In this document: piece after piece, positions 17,259 to 26,442 of the stretch | Numbering within the stretch: the first letter of the stretch is position 1 | How the letters are laid out: every line of letters begins with the position of its first letter | Origin: Hymenobacter aquaticus | GTDB lineage: Bacteria; Bacteroidota; Bacteroidia; Cytophagales; Hymenobacteraceae | NCBI RefSeq assembly: GCF_004765605.1 | Contig: NZ_SRLC01000001.1 | Location: 1,922,001-1,986,000, forward strand | DNA length: 64,000 bases | Reading direction: 5' to 3' | Notes under the pieces: generated by a model | What the model was told of the DNA's origin: nothing | Databases searched by the model: none | What the model saw: only the letters and a program-made list of their open reading frames with translations | Made by a program: the position numbers and the translations under genes

Positions 17259-18806
17259 ATGTTTTCTTCTTTCTCCCCCGCCTCCTATCTGGCTCAGTAC
17301 CAGCGCAACGTTAAAAATGAAATTCTGGCCGGCCTGACTACGGCGCTGGCCCTGGTGCCGGAAGTGGTGGCCTTTGCCCTGCTGGCCCACATCAGCCCCT
17401 TGGTGGGCATTGGCTCAGCCTTCGTTATTTGCCTTATCACCAGCGTATTCGGCGGGCGGCCCGGCATGATTTCGGGCGCGGCCGGCTCGGTGGCCGTCGT
17501 AATCGTGGCCCTGGTGGCCCAGCACGGGGTCGACTACCTGTTTGCGGCGGTGCTGCTCATGGGCCTGATTCAGATTGGCGTCGGGCTGCTGCGCTTCGGC
17601 AAATTCATCCGCCTGGTACCCCAGCCTGTTGTCTATGGCTTCGTCAACGGCCTGGCCGTCATTATTTTCATGGCTCAGCTGGAGCAGTTCAAGGCGCGCG
17701 ACGCGGCCGGGGTCGAGCACTGGCTCAGCGGCCCCGCGCTCGGGCTGATGCTGGGCCTGGTGGCCCTGACGATGGCCATCGTGTACTTTCTGCCTAAGCT
17801 TACCAAGGCCGTACCGGCTTCGCTCACGGCCATCGTGGTGGTGTCGGCCCTGGTTATCGGGGGCGGGCTCCACACCAAGTCGGTGGGCGACATTGCCTCC
17901 ATTGCCGGCGGCCTGCCCCGGCTGCACTGGCCCCAGGTGCCGCTTACCTGGGCCACGCTGGCGCTGGTGTTTCCCTATGCCCTGATTATGGCCCTGGTGG
18001 GCCTCACCGAAAGCCTGCTGACGCTAACCGTCGTGGATGAAATGACCGACACCCGGGGCCGGGGCAACCAGGACTGCGTGGCCCAGGGCTTAGCCAACGT
18101 GGCCTCGGGCCTGACGGGCGGCATGGGCGGCTGCGCCATGATCGGGCAAACGATGGTCAACCTGGAATCGGGCGGACGAGGGCGGCTGTCGGGGGTAGTG
18201 GCGGCCGGGGCCCTGGCGCTGTTTGTGGTAGTGGGCGCGCCCGTGATTGAGCGGCTGCCGCTGGCGGCGCTGGTGGGCGTGATGTTCATGGTCGTCATCG
18301 GCACCTTCGAGTGGGCCAGCCTGCGGATTCTGCGCCGTATGCCGCGCACCGACGTGCTGGTAATGCTGCTCGTGACCCTGGTAACGGCCGTGTCGCAGAA
18401 CCTGGCCCTGGCCGTGCTGCTGGGCGTGGTGGTGTCGGCGCTGGCCTTTGCCTGGGAAAACGCCAAGCGCATCCGGGCCCGCAAGCACGTCGATGCCCAG
18501 GGCGTGAAGCACTACGAAATCTACGGGCCGCTGTTTTTCGGGTCGGTGCAGGCCTTCACCGATAAGTTCGACGTGGCCGCCGACCCGGCCGAAATCATCA
18601 TCGACTTCCGCGAAAGCCGGGTGGCCGACATGTCGGGCATCGACGCGCTGCACAAGCTCACCGAGCGGTACCAGCGCCTGGGCAAAACCCTGCACCTGCG
18701 CCACCTCAGCCCCGACTGCCGCCAGCTGCTGCGCAACGCCGGCGCCCTGATTGAGGTCAATATCCTGGAAGACCCCGGGTACCGGGTAGCCACCAGCGCG
18801 GGCTAG
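17259..18806 (+). CDS. SulP-family anion transporter with STAS domain
   Basis: Inner-membrane transporter for an inorganic anion (sulfate, bicarbonate or similar; substrate not predictable), 515 residues from the ATG at 17259. ILAGLTTALALVPEVVAFALLAHISPLVG near the N terminus is the family signature, although quoted here only in part in the protein's own order: ILAGLTTALALVPE then VVAFALLAHIS. About ten to twelve hydrophobic segments run to residue 410. The C-terminal STAS domain (about 425-510) carries ADMSGIDALHKL. An earlier ATG at 17238 adds only seven residues. It is not in an obvious operon. Confidence 0.92.
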   Translation: MFSSFSPASYLAQYQRNVKNEILAGLTTALALVPEVVAFALLAHISPLVGIGSAFVICLITSVFGGRPGMISGAAGSVAVVIVALVAQHGVDYLFAAVLLMGLIQIGVGLLRFGKFIRLVPQPVVYGFVNGLAVIIFMAQLEQFKARDAAGVEHWLSGPALGLMLGLVALTMAIVYFLPKLTKAVPASLTAIVVVSALVIGGGLHTKSVGDIASIAGGLPRLHWPQVPLTWATLALVFPYALIMALVGLTESLLTLTVVDEMTDTRGRGNQDCVAQGLANVASGLTGGMGGCAMIGQTMVNLESGGRGRLSGVVAAGALALFVVVGAPVIERLPLAALVGVMFMVVIGTFEWASLRILRRMPRTDVLVMLLVTLVTAVSQNLALAVLLGVVVSALAFAWENAKRIRARKHVDAQGVKHYEIYGPLFFGSVQAFTDKFDVAADPAEIIIDFRESRVADMSGIDALHKLTERYQRLGKTLHLRHLSPDCRQLLRNAGALIEVNILEDPGYRVATSAG

Positions 18807-19072
18807 GCGGCGCGGCGGCGGCAGGGCGCGGGTATGCTCCAGAATGCGCCAGCCCAGCCGCCGGGGCCGGGAGAGAAACGGCAGGCCGCAGACCACGTAG
18901 TCGGGTAAAGTCAGCACCCGGTCGGCCCGGAACCGCCGGGGCAGGCCGTACGGTGGCAACCCGCTTTTGGAGTCCGGGTGGCCGGAGACGAAAACGGGTG
19001 GCTCTGCCGGGCCGGCAGATGCGGCCGTTCGGGGTTTGTGCCGTATGTTTAGCCGTTCTGCCCCTATCCCGG

Positions 19073-19082
19073 CCCTATCTTT
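19073..19082 (+). promoter_or_regulatory. Possible Bacteroidota -7 element of the FAD monooxygenase gene
   Basis: CTATCTTTCC fits the TAnnTTTG-like -7 element and lies about 24 bases before the ATG at 19106. The -33 box is not evident. Confidence 0.3.
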
Positions 19083-19105
19083 CCGCCCCGACTCCTCAAC
19101 TATCT

Positions 19106-20248
19106 ATGCAGCTTCCCGGACTCATTATTGGTGGTGGCATTGCGGGCCTGACCACGGCCCTGGCCTTGCAGCGGCGGGGCCTGGCCGTGACGGTGTGCGA
19201 GTCGGCGCCGGAGATAAAGCCGCTGGGGGCCGGCATCTGGATGGCCCCCAACGCCATGCAGGTGTTTCACCGCCTGGGCATTGCCGACAAGATCAACGCG
19301 GGCGGGGTGCCGCTGCGCAACATCCAGGTGGTCGATGCCCGGATGCAGCCCATCATGCGCACCGACCAGGAGCGGGTGCGGCAGCGCTTTGGTTACACCA
19401 CCACGGCCATCCGGCGGGCCCGTCTGCAGGAAACGCTGCTGGCCGAGCTAGCGCCCGGCACGGTGCTGCTGGCCAAAACCCTGGCCAGCTTCACCCAGCA
19501 CGAGCAGGGCGTCACGGTGCACTTCACCGACGGCAGCGTGTTGCAGGCGGGCTACCTGGTGGCCGCCGACGGCATTCATTCGGCCGTGCGGGGCGTTTTG
19601 TTTCCCGGCGCCCGGTTTGCCAGCACCGGCCACATCGTGTGGCGGGGCATTTCGCCGGTGCGGCTGCGGCCCGAGTTTCAGCAGTCCATCATGGAGGCCT
19701 GGGCCCACGGGGTGCGGTTCGGGTTTTCGGAAATAGCCGACGGCGTGGTCGACTGGTTTGTGGGCGAATACGCGCCGGGCGTGACCTCCTACCCCCAGGG
19801 CCTGAAAAACCACCTGCTCGACTTGTTCCGCGACTTTGCCTACCCCATCACGACCATTCTGGAGGCCGCCGACGAGGCCCGCATCATCCGCAACGAAATA
19901 ACCGACTTCGACCCGATTCCGAGCTGGAGCCAGGGCAAGGTGTGCCTGATTGGCGACGCCGCCCACGCCTCGACGCCCTACATGGGCCAGGGCGGCTGCC
20001 AGGCCGTGGAAGATGCCTTTGCCCTGGCCCAGTGCCTGGAGCAGGAAGCCACCGTGGAACAGGCCTTTGCCGCCATGCAGCGCCTGCGCCGCGCCAAGGC
20101 CCTGCACATCGTGCGCACCTCCCGCCTCATGGGCAAAGTGGGCTATCTGCAGCACGCCCCGGCCGCGCTGCGCAACTTCATTATCCGCACGACGCCTTCC
20201 TTTATCATCGAGCAGCAGTTTCGGCGGGTGTACCAGCTTAACTTCTAA
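19106..20248 (+). CDS. FAD-dependent monooxygenase
   Basis: Aromatic-hydroxylase-type flavoprotein, 380 residues from ATG 19106, where the dinucleotide-binding motif LIIGGGIAGLTTALALQRRGL begins almost at once. Other group A monooxygenase motifs are AADGIHSAVRG (the DG motif, near 152) and LIGDAAHASTPYMGQGGCQA near 280, which binds the FAD ribityl chain. Relatives include 3-hydroxybenzoate 6-hydroxylase, zeaxanthin epoxidase and tetracycline-modifying enzymes; I cannot pick the substrate. The frame is open upstream to 18953, but that part lacks family similarity. Confidence 0.85.
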   Translation: MQLPGLIIGGGIAGLTTALALQRRGLAVTVCESAPEIKPLGAGIWMAPNAMQVFHRLGIADKINAGGVPLRNIQVVDARMQPIMRTDQERVRQRFGYTTTAIRRARLQETLLAELAPGTVLLAKTLASFTQHEQGVTVHFTDGSVLQAGYLVAADGIHSAVRGVLFPGARFASTGHIVWRGISPVRLRPEFQQSIMEAWAHGVRFGFSEIADGVVDWFVGEYAPGVTSYPQGLKNHLLDLFRDFAYPITTILEAADEARIIRNEITDFDPIPSWSQGKVCLIGDAAHASTPYMGQGGCQAVEDAFALAQCLEQEATVEQAFAAMQRLRRAKALHIVRTSRLMGKVGYLQHAPAALRNFIIRTTPSFIIEQQFRRVYQLNF

Positions 20249-20273
20249 AGCAACTTCCGGGTGAGCGCACGAG

Positions 20274-20430
20274 GTAGAGACGCAACATTTTGCGTCTCGT
20301 CGTTGAACGAGAGCAGCTTACGGCCCTCCTGTTGCTTAAACGCCCTATTGCGTCTTGTCGTCGCCCGAAGTTGTCCGGCGATACTGCCGCCAGTCGTTCA
20401 ACGAGGAGACGCAAGATGTTGCGTCTCTAC
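20274..20430. repeat. Paired inverted repeats, GTAGAGACGCAA family (pair 1)
   Basis: Two ~37-base units, 20274-20310 and 20394-20430, face each other with two mismatches. Each is itself a small palindrome, GAGACGCAA..TTGCGTCTC. The right unit contains the stop codon of the hydrolase gene (GTAG read on the minus strand). The same arrangement recurs at 31764-31862, and it resembles REP/BIME elements. Confidence 0.85.
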
Positions 20431-21245
20431 AGCGCCTGGTGAAATTCGCGGATGGCGGCGGCCGTTTCGGCGGCCTGGTGCAGCGCCATCCAGTGGCCCG
20501 CGCCGGGCAGCACCCGCAGCTGGGCGTGCGGGATAAAGCGCTGCAACGAATGAGCCTGCGACAAAGGGAAATGCTTGTCCTTTTCGGCCCACAGAATGAG
20601 CACGGGGCAGCTGATCTGGCGGTACCACTCGGGCAGGCGCTTGAGCTGGCCTTCGTAGCCGGCGCACATGCGGATGATGAATTGCCGCACCGCCGGCCGC
20701 CGAAACGAACTCCACATATCCTGGCTCGCCGCCGCGCTGATCGTCGCGCCGGCGGGCAGAAACGTGCGCCGGGCCCGCCGAAACACCAGCCACGGAAAAT
20801 GGCGCAGCAGCAGCTTATTGACCCCAAACCGCCGCAGCCACTCGATTTCCCAGGACGTTTCGACCGCGCCATCGACCAGGGAGTTCATCACCACCACGCT
20901 ACGCACCCGTTCGGGGTAGACGGCCGCGAAAACCAGAGCCGGCTGCCCGCCCATGTCCTGGCCCACGAGGTGTACTTTATCGAGCTGCCAGAAGTCGAGC
21001 AGCTGCAGCAGGCGGCGGGCCACCAGCAAGGGTGTGGCCCCGCCGGCCCAGTCGTCGCTCTGGCCCATGCCGGGCCAGTCGAAGGCAATAACCTGCTTCT
21101 CGGGGGCCAGCAGCGGCGCCAGCTGACTGAACACCTGCAAGGTATCGGGGTAGCCGTGCAGCAGCAATACCGCTTCGCCCTGGCCCAGGCGGGCTACGCG
21201 CAGCTGCTTGCCGGGCCGGGGCTGCTCCTGGGTGGTGCTAAGCAT
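20427..21245 (-). CDS. Alpha/beta hydrolase, epoxide-hydrolase/dehalogenase-like
   Basis: The 272-residue hydrolase has an Asp instead of Ser at the nucleophile elbow (VGQDMGGQPA near 97-106), as in epoxide hydrolases and haloalkane dehalogenases. The oxyanion motif LLLHGYPDTLQVF is near 32; an acidic residue in LWAEKDKHFP and His in GAGHWMALHQ complete the triad. It overlaps the desaturase-like gene by 8 bases, so translation is probably coupled and the two may act on one lipid substrate. Its stop codon lies inside a mobile-type repeat, so the original C terminus may have been slightly changed. Confidence 0.85.
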   Translation of the reverse strand: MLSTTQEQPRPGKQLRVARLGQGEAVLLLHGYPDTLQVFSQLAPLLAPEKQVIAFDWPGMGQSDDWAGGATPLLVARRLLQLLDFWQLDKVHLVGQDMGGQPALVFAAVYPERVRSVVVMNSLVDGAVETSWEIEWLRRFGVNKLLLRHFPWLVFRRARRTFLPAGATISAAASQDMWSSFRRPAVRQFIIRMCAGYEGQLKRLPEWYRQISCPVLILWAEKDKHFPLSQAHSLQRFIPHAQLRVLPGAGHWMALHQAAETAAAIREFHQAL

Positions 21246-22668
21246 GGCGCGGAAAGTCTTGGGCCAGACAATCGGCGGCCAGCACCCCGGAAATGGCGCA
21301 GAAGCTCACCCACTGGCCCGGGTGGGTGGCGCTGCCCGTCAGGTAGAGGCCGCGCACCAGCGGGCTACGGTGGGCCAGGCGGCCCTGGCGCATGAATTTG
21401 GCCGTCATCACCGGGTTCATGCTGTCGTGGTAAAGCGTAAACTCGCGGCCCCACTCGAAGGTGGTGCGGCGGTGCAGCACGCGGTACTCGGCAACGTTTT
21501 CCTGCCACCACGGGTCGACCAGCAGCTCGTCCATCAGCTCCCGCTGCCCATCTGGGCCCAGGGCCGCGGCCGTGGCGTGGTCGAGGGGCGCGATGAGGCG
21601 GGCTGGGTACCAGCCGTCCTGGGCCAGCTCGGGGGCCAGCAGGCCAGGCTGCACGAAGGCCGTGCAGCCGGTGCCGCGCAGCTTGAAGCGGATGTAGTAG
21701 GGCGGATTCAGCCCCCGCACGGCCAGATACACGCACACGCCCGGCGACTGCAGCGGCAGGGCTTCCAGCTTCTGCTTTTCCTTCGGCGCAATATCCCGCA
21801 CCAGCTCGGTGTACGTCCCGATGCCGGCCGCGTTGGAAATAATGGCCGCGGCCGGAACAACCTCGCCGACGGTGGTTGCCACGCCCGTCACGGCCCCCTT
21901 GCTGGTGTGGATGCGGGCTACTTTGGTGCCGTAGGAAATGACGACGCCGGCTTCCCGGGCCGTTTTTTCCAGCAGCTCCGGAATGGCCCGCATGCCACCC
22001 ACCGGGTAAAACGAGCCCACGTGGTGAAACAGCCCCGGCACGAAGGCCATCGGGCTGGGCGCTTCCCGCACGGGCTGGCCGGCAATGTGGGTCCAGATGC
22101 TGATGCCCTTGCGCACGGGCAGCGGCAGGGCGGCGCGCTCCAGCACCGCGCCCAAAGAGCTGAGCAGAAACGGCACGTGCCGCCACCCGCCGGCCCGCAG
22201 CACCGCCAGCGGCGTGGGGTGGTTGGTAAACGTGAGCGGCTTCATGATCTGGTGAATCCGGAAGGTGCGGTCCACGAAATCGGCGTAGCGGGCCCCGCTG
22301 CCGGGGTGCTGGGTGTCGAAGCGGGCCGCCGTGGCCGCCAGGCTCCGGTCGAAGGCGGTGGTAGAGCCGTCTTCCTGCAACACGTGGTACACGGCTTCGA
22401 TGGGCCGCAGCGGCAGGGCTTCAGGCGGGATACTCAATTGCTGAAATGCCCAGGCCAGCCCCGGCTGGTCGAGCAGGATGTAGGGACCTGAATCGAAGGA
22501 AAAGCCCTGTAGGGTGAAGCCCGAGGCCAGCCCGCCGCCCTGCTCCCGGGCTTCCAGCAGCCGCACCGGGTAGCCCAGCCGGGCCAGGCGAATGGCGGCG
22601 CTCAGGCCGCCAATACCGGCCCCGATGATGAGAATAGGAGTTGGGGCGGAGGCGGGTAATGGGGGCAT
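21238..22668 (-). CDS. Phytoene-desaturase-family FAD oxidoreductase
   Basis: The 476-residue flavoprotein starts at ATG 22668, where PILIIGAGIGGLSAAIRLARLG begins within twelve residues (quoted as ILIIGAGIGG plus LSAAIRLARL). C-terminal ANP-like elements LYLTGSATHPGQW are present. The family covers carotenoid desaturases, ketolases and retinol saturases. NPPYYIRFKLRG and the spacing suggest a divergent, non-CrtI member. No crtB or other carotenoid gene is nearby, so a role in carotenoid synthesis is not supported. It is translationally coupled to the downstream hydrolase. The frame extends to 22764, but those residues are not family-like. Confidence 0.85.
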   Translation of the reverse strand: MPPLPASAPTPILIIGAGIGGLSAAIRLARLGYPVRLLEAREQGGGLASGFTLQGFSFDSGPYILLDQPGLAWAFQQLSIPPEALPLRPIEAVYHVLQEDGSTTAFDRSLAATAARFDTQHPGSGARYADFVDRTFRIHQIMKPLTFTNHPTPLAVLRAGGWRHVPFLLSSLGAVLERAALPLPVRKGISIWTHIAGQPVREAPSPMAFVPGLFHHVGSFYPVGGMRAIPELLEKTAREAGVVISYGTKVARIHTSKGAVTGVATTVGEVVPAAAIISNAAGIGTYTELVRDIAPKEKQKLEALPLQSPGVCVYLAVRGLNPPYYIRFKLRGTGCTAFVQPGLLAPELAQDGWYPARLIAPLDHATAAALGPDGQRELMDELLVDPWWQENVAEYRVLHRRTTFEWGREFTLYHDSMNPVMTAKFMRQGRLAHRSPLVRGLYLTGSATHPGQWVSFCAISGVLAADCLAQDFPRHA

Positions 22669-22884
22669 GCAGCGGGGAGAAAAGTAGCAGCAGGCAAGAT
22701 ACGGCGGGCCAGGAAAGGGTGGCCACTTCCGGCGGGCCGCGAAGGAAAAATAACGTCGTGGCAAGTGAAGCAGAACAACGAAAACAAAGCGCCACTCCGG
22801 GCATCCTGGGCGTCAGACAGCGGTTGAGACTACTATTGCACGCACAGATTCCTCGCGGGACTCGGAACGCCCCGCTTCCTTCCG

Positions 22885-25428
22885 CTACCCTTTCCCGCCC
22901 AGAAACCGCCGCAGGTGCGGGGCCGTGCGGCTTTCCTTCACCTGCGCCACCCGGGCCGGCGGGCCGGCCGCCACGATTTTTCCGCCTTCGTCGCCGGCCC
23001 CGGGCCCGATGTCCAGCACCCAGTCGGAGCCGGCCACCACGCGCATGTCGTGCTCCACGACGATAACCGTGTTGCCGGCTTCCACCAGGCCGTCGAGCTG
23101 GGTGAGGAGCTTTTCCACGTCGGAGGGGTGCAGGCCGGTGGTGGGCTCGTCGAGGATGTAGAGCGAGTTGCCGCGCTGGGCCCGTTGCAGCTCGGTAGCC
23201 AGCTTGATGCGCTGGGCCTCGCCCCCGCTCAGCTCGGTGGCGGGCTGGCCCAGGCGCAGGTAGCCCAGGCCCACTTCGCGCAGCACCGTGAGGGCGCGCT
23301 GCACGGCGGGCTCATCGGCAAAAAAGGCCCAGGCGTCATCCACGGTCAGGCCCAGCACCTGGGCAATGTTCAGGTCGCGGTAGGTTATTTCCAGGGTTTG
23401 GGCGTTGTAGCGGGCCCCGTGGCACACCGGGCAGGGCGCGTAGACGCTGGGCAGAAACAGCAGCTCCACCATCACGAAGCCTTCCCCCTGGCAATTCTCG
23501 CAGCGCCCCTTGGCCACGTTGAAGGAAAACCGGCCCGCGTCGTAGCGCCGCTTTTTGGCCGCGGGCGTGGCGGCAAACAGCTTGCGCACGTGGTCGAACA
23601 GGCCGGTGTAGGTGGCCATGTTGGAGCGCGGGGTGCGGCCGATGGGCTTCTGATCCACGCGCACCAGGCGCTTGATCTGCTCCAGACCCGCCACGATGCG
23701 GCCCCCGGTGGTTTGGGGCGCGGCCCGCTCCAGCGGGTCGGCCTCCTCTTCCTCGGCCGCTACGTCCTGGCCCAGGTGCTCGGCTACCAGCTCCACCAGC
23801 ACCTGGCTTACCAGGCTCGACTTGCCCGAGCCCGACACGCCCGTGACGGTGGTAAACACGCCCAGCGGAAACTCCGCGCTGAGATTATCAAGGTTATTGC
23901 GCGTGACGCCCTGCAGCTTCAGCCAGCCGCGGGGCTGGCGCGGGGTGCGGACTTCGGCGGCAGTTTCGTTGAACAAGTAGCGGCGGGTTTGGGAAGACTC
24001 AACGTCTGCCAGCCCGGCGGGCGGGCCGCTGTAGAGCACTTCCCCACCCTGCTCCCCGGCGGCCGGGCCCACGTCCACGAGCCAGTCGGCCTGGCGGATA
24101 ACGTCCAGGTTGTGCTCGACCACGAACAGCGAGTTGCCGGCTTTTTTCAGGCTGGCCAGGGCTTTGAGCAGGGCTTCGGTATCGGAGGGGTGCAGGCCGG
24201 CGGAAGGCTCGTCGAGCACGTAGACCACCCCGAACAGGTTGGAATAGAGCTGGGTGGCCAGGCGCAGGCGCTGCAACTCGCCCGGCGACAACGTGGGCGT
24301 GCTGCGCTCCAGGGCCAGGTAGCCCAGGCCCAGATCCAGCAGCACGGCCAGGCGGGCGCAGAGGTCTTCGGCAATGCGCTGGGCCACGATGGTTTGCTCG
24401 GGGTGGGCCGCGTCGTGCTTGCGGCGGCCGGGGGCGGTGCCGTCGGCGAAGGGCCGCAGCAGGCCGGCCACCCGCTTGAGCGGCAGGCGCGACATGTCGG
24501 CAATGTCGAGGCCGGCGAACGTGACGGCCAGCGACTCGGGCCGCAGCCGCTTGCCGTGGCACACCGGGCACTCGGTGCTGACCATGTACTGCAAGGCCCG
24601 CTTTTTCATCAGGGGGCTTTGGGTGGTGGCGAAGGTGTGCAGCACGTGGCGCTTCACCCCCGTGAAGGTGCCCATGTAGTTCGGCGGCTCCCGGCGCTTC
24701 AGGGCCCGCTGGGTTTCCTGGGGCGAATAGCCGGGGTACACCGGCACTACGGGCTGCTCGTCAGTAAACAGAATCCAGTCCCGGTCCTTTTGCGGCAAGT
24801 CCTGCCAGGGCGTATCCACGTCGTAGCCCAGGGTCACGAGGATGTCGCGCTGGTTTTGGCCGCCCCAGGCCTGGGGCCAGGCCGCAATGGCCCGCTCCCG
24901 GATGGTGAGCGTGGGGTCGGGCACCATGCTGTGCTCCGTGACTTCGTAGAGGCGGCCCAGGCCGTGGCACTGCGGGCAGGCACCCTCGGGCGTGTTGGGC
25001 GAAAAGCCCTCAGCGTACACGATGCCCTGGCCCGCGGGGTAGTCGCCGGCCCGGGAGTAGAGCATGCGCAGCAGGTTCGACAGGGTGGTGACCGAGCCCA
25101 CCGACGAGCGGGTAGTGGGCGTGCCGCGCTGCTGCTGCAACGCCACGGCCGGCGGCAGCCCGTCGATGCTGTCCACCTCGGGCACGGCCATCTGGTGAAA
25201 CAGCCGCCGCGCGTAGGGCGACACCGACTCCAGGTAGCGGCGCTGGGCCTCGGCGTAGAGCGTACCAAACGCCAGAGAGGACTTGCCCGAGCCCGACACG
25301 CCGGTAAACACCACCAGCGCGTCGCGCGGAATGTCGACGTCGACGTCTTTGAGGTTGTGTTCCCGGGCCCCGCGCACGCGCACGAAACCGGTGAAGTCGG
25401 AAGAGGAATCTGAAGTAGGTGTCGCCAT
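22885..25428 (-). CDS. UvrA-like ABC ATPase (short, class II paralogue)
   Basis: The 847-residue UvrA-like protein from ATG 25428 is about 90 residues shorter than ordinary UvrA. Walker A motifs GVSGSGKSSLAFGTLYAEA and TGVSGSGKSSLVSQVLV are present, as are ABC signatures SPGELQRLRLA and LSGGEAQRIKLA. The zinc-finger region CENCQGEGFV...CPVCHGARY is intact. The stretch that binds UvrB in canonical UvrA, between the first Walker A and ACPQCHGLG, looks missing. That fits UvrA2/DrrC-like paralogues, which help tolerate DNA-binding drugs or damage without the full UvrABC reaction. It is monocistronic as far as I can see. Confidence 0.9.
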   Translation of the reverse strand: MATPTSDSSSDFTGFVRVRGAREHNLKDVDVDIPRDALVVFTGVSGSGKSSLAFGTLYAEAQRRYLESVSPYARRLFHQMAVPEVDSIDGLPPAVALQQQRGTPTTRSSVGSVTTLSNLLRMLYSRAGDYPAGQGIVYAEGFSPNTPEGACPQCHGLGRLYEVTEHSMVPDPTLTIRERAIAAWPQAWGGQNQRDILVTLGYDVDTPWQDLPQKDRDWILFTDEQPVVPVYPGYSPQETQRALKRREPPNYMGTFTGVKRHVLHTFATTQSPLMKKRALQYMVSTECPVCHGKRLRPESLAVTFAGLDIADMSRLPLKRVAGLLRPFADGTAPGRRKHDAAHPEQTIVAQRIAEDLCARLAVLLDLGLGYLALERSTPTLSPGELQRLRLATQLYSNLFGVVYVLDEPSAGLHPSDTEALLKALASLKKAGNSLFVVEHNLDVIRQADWLVDVGPAAGEQGGEVLYSGPPAGLADVESSQTRRYLFNETAAEVRTPRQPRGWLKLQGVTRNNLDNLSAEFPLGVFTTVTGVSGSGKSSLVSQVLVELVAEHLGQDVAAEEEEADPLERAAPQTTGGRIVAGLEQIKRLVRVDQKPIGRTPRSNMATYTGLFDHVRKLFAATPAAKKRRYDAGRFSFNVAKGRCENCQGEGFVMVELLFLPSVYAPCPVCHGARYNAQTLEITYRDLNIAQVLGLTVDDAWAFFADEPAVQRALTVLREVGLGYLRLGQPATELSGGEAQRIKLATELQRAQRGNSLYILDEPTTGLHPSDVEKLLTQLDGLVEAGNTVIVVEHDMRVVAGSDWVLDIGPGAGDEGGKIVAAGPPARVAQVKESRTAPHLRRFLGGKG

Positions 25429-25723
25429 GAGCTGCGGACAAGTCCGAAAAGTGTTGGTGGCTATACTGCGCAAACTGTTCATGGGTTAACGCCGAGGTGG
25501 CCCCCAGCGGCTTCTGATCCGACCAGGCACTAGGCCGGGTGCATATTGTATGGCTTGTCTATACCTAAATCTTCTGAAACGTTAGTAGTCCAGGAAACTC
25601 ATCACACCTCTGCGTTTCCTGAACTTTGCACAGTGAACCAGTTTCTTGAACTCAATTTGGTCTGTAGGACCACTTTGCCGTGCCAGCAGACGAGCATGGG
25701 CAGTAGTTCAGGAAAAGGAGGGT

Positions 25724-26284
25724 ATGTTTGGCTGTTTAAAATTGGCAGACAGAAGAATGGAAGAACAGGAAGAGCCTTACGGCATCGACAAGGACTATGC
25801 GCATCCAAGAGCACTTGAATTGGCACCAGAGGATTTCTTCTGGGATTGCGGGGATGAATTGGCCCCTTTCGGGTCGGACGAAGGGGACATGGCATTAAGT
25901 GAGTTCAGAGAGTGGCGCAAAGAGAATCCCGCGCTGCCAGTCATAGACTGTTTAGTGTGGACAATTGAAAGCGTTGGAGAAATGCCGGTAGAAGAGTACA
26001 GCGACGCCCTTCTTTCTGAGAGCAAAATCACGGCGCAGATTGCCGATAAGGATTTCGATGATGCACAATACATCTATGTCCTTGATACCTCTGTCATCGC
26101 TACTGGCTTTGCCCAATTAGTGGACGAAGGCCAAATAGACGCTGCTTGCAAACCCTTTATTCAGCGTGCTATCCAGCGGTTGACGACGTGGAGCGAGCTA
26201 ACAGATAGTATGCTGCCGCAAAGCAACGTCAAAGAGTACCACGCGAAATTGCAAGTGTTGCAGCGCATCCTGCAGCAGGCATAA
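25724..26284 (+). CDS. Uncharacterised protein, YfeS-like
   Basis: Protein of 186 residues from the ATG at 25724, preceded by GGAGGGT; an alternative ATG is at 25757. YAHPRALELAPEDFFWDCGD followed by APFGSDEGDMALSEFREW resembles the uncharacterised YfeS-type bacterial proteins, from memory. No signal peptide or membrane segment is visible; the protein is acidic and probably cytoplasmic. Base composition is clearly lower in GC than its neighbours, hinting at transfer. Function unknown. The 295 bases before it hold no other gene. Confidence 0.65.
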   Translation: MFGCLKLADRRMEEQEEPYGIDKDYAHPRALELAPEDFFWDCGDELAPFGSDEGDMALSEFREWRKENPALPVIDCLVWTIESVGEMPVEEYSDALLSESKITAQIADKDFDDAQYIYVLDTSVIATGFAQLVDEGQIDAACKPFIQRAIQRLTTWSELTDSMLPQSNVKEYHAKLQVLQRILQQA

Positions 26285-26442
26285 TAGGCCGTTAGCTATC
26301 CTGAGGTTAGCTAACGCCAGCGCAATAAAGATGCTTTCTAATTCCCCTCGAATATGGGAAATGCAGCCGCTTAAGTTCAAGAAAACGGTGGTTTACGTTT
26401 TCTGTGCGGACGCTATTCCTATTAAAGATGTATTCCATCTTC

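Noticed and set aside
18090..18959. Open minus-strand frame across the end of the SulP gene
   Set aside because: Most of it is antisense to the SulP gene. Only the first ~50 residues look protein-like, and these are treated as a possible remnant.
21238..22668. Carotenoid biosynthesis assignment (crtI)
   Set aside because: The family is broad, the sequence looks divergent, and no crtB, crtY or crtZ gene is near.
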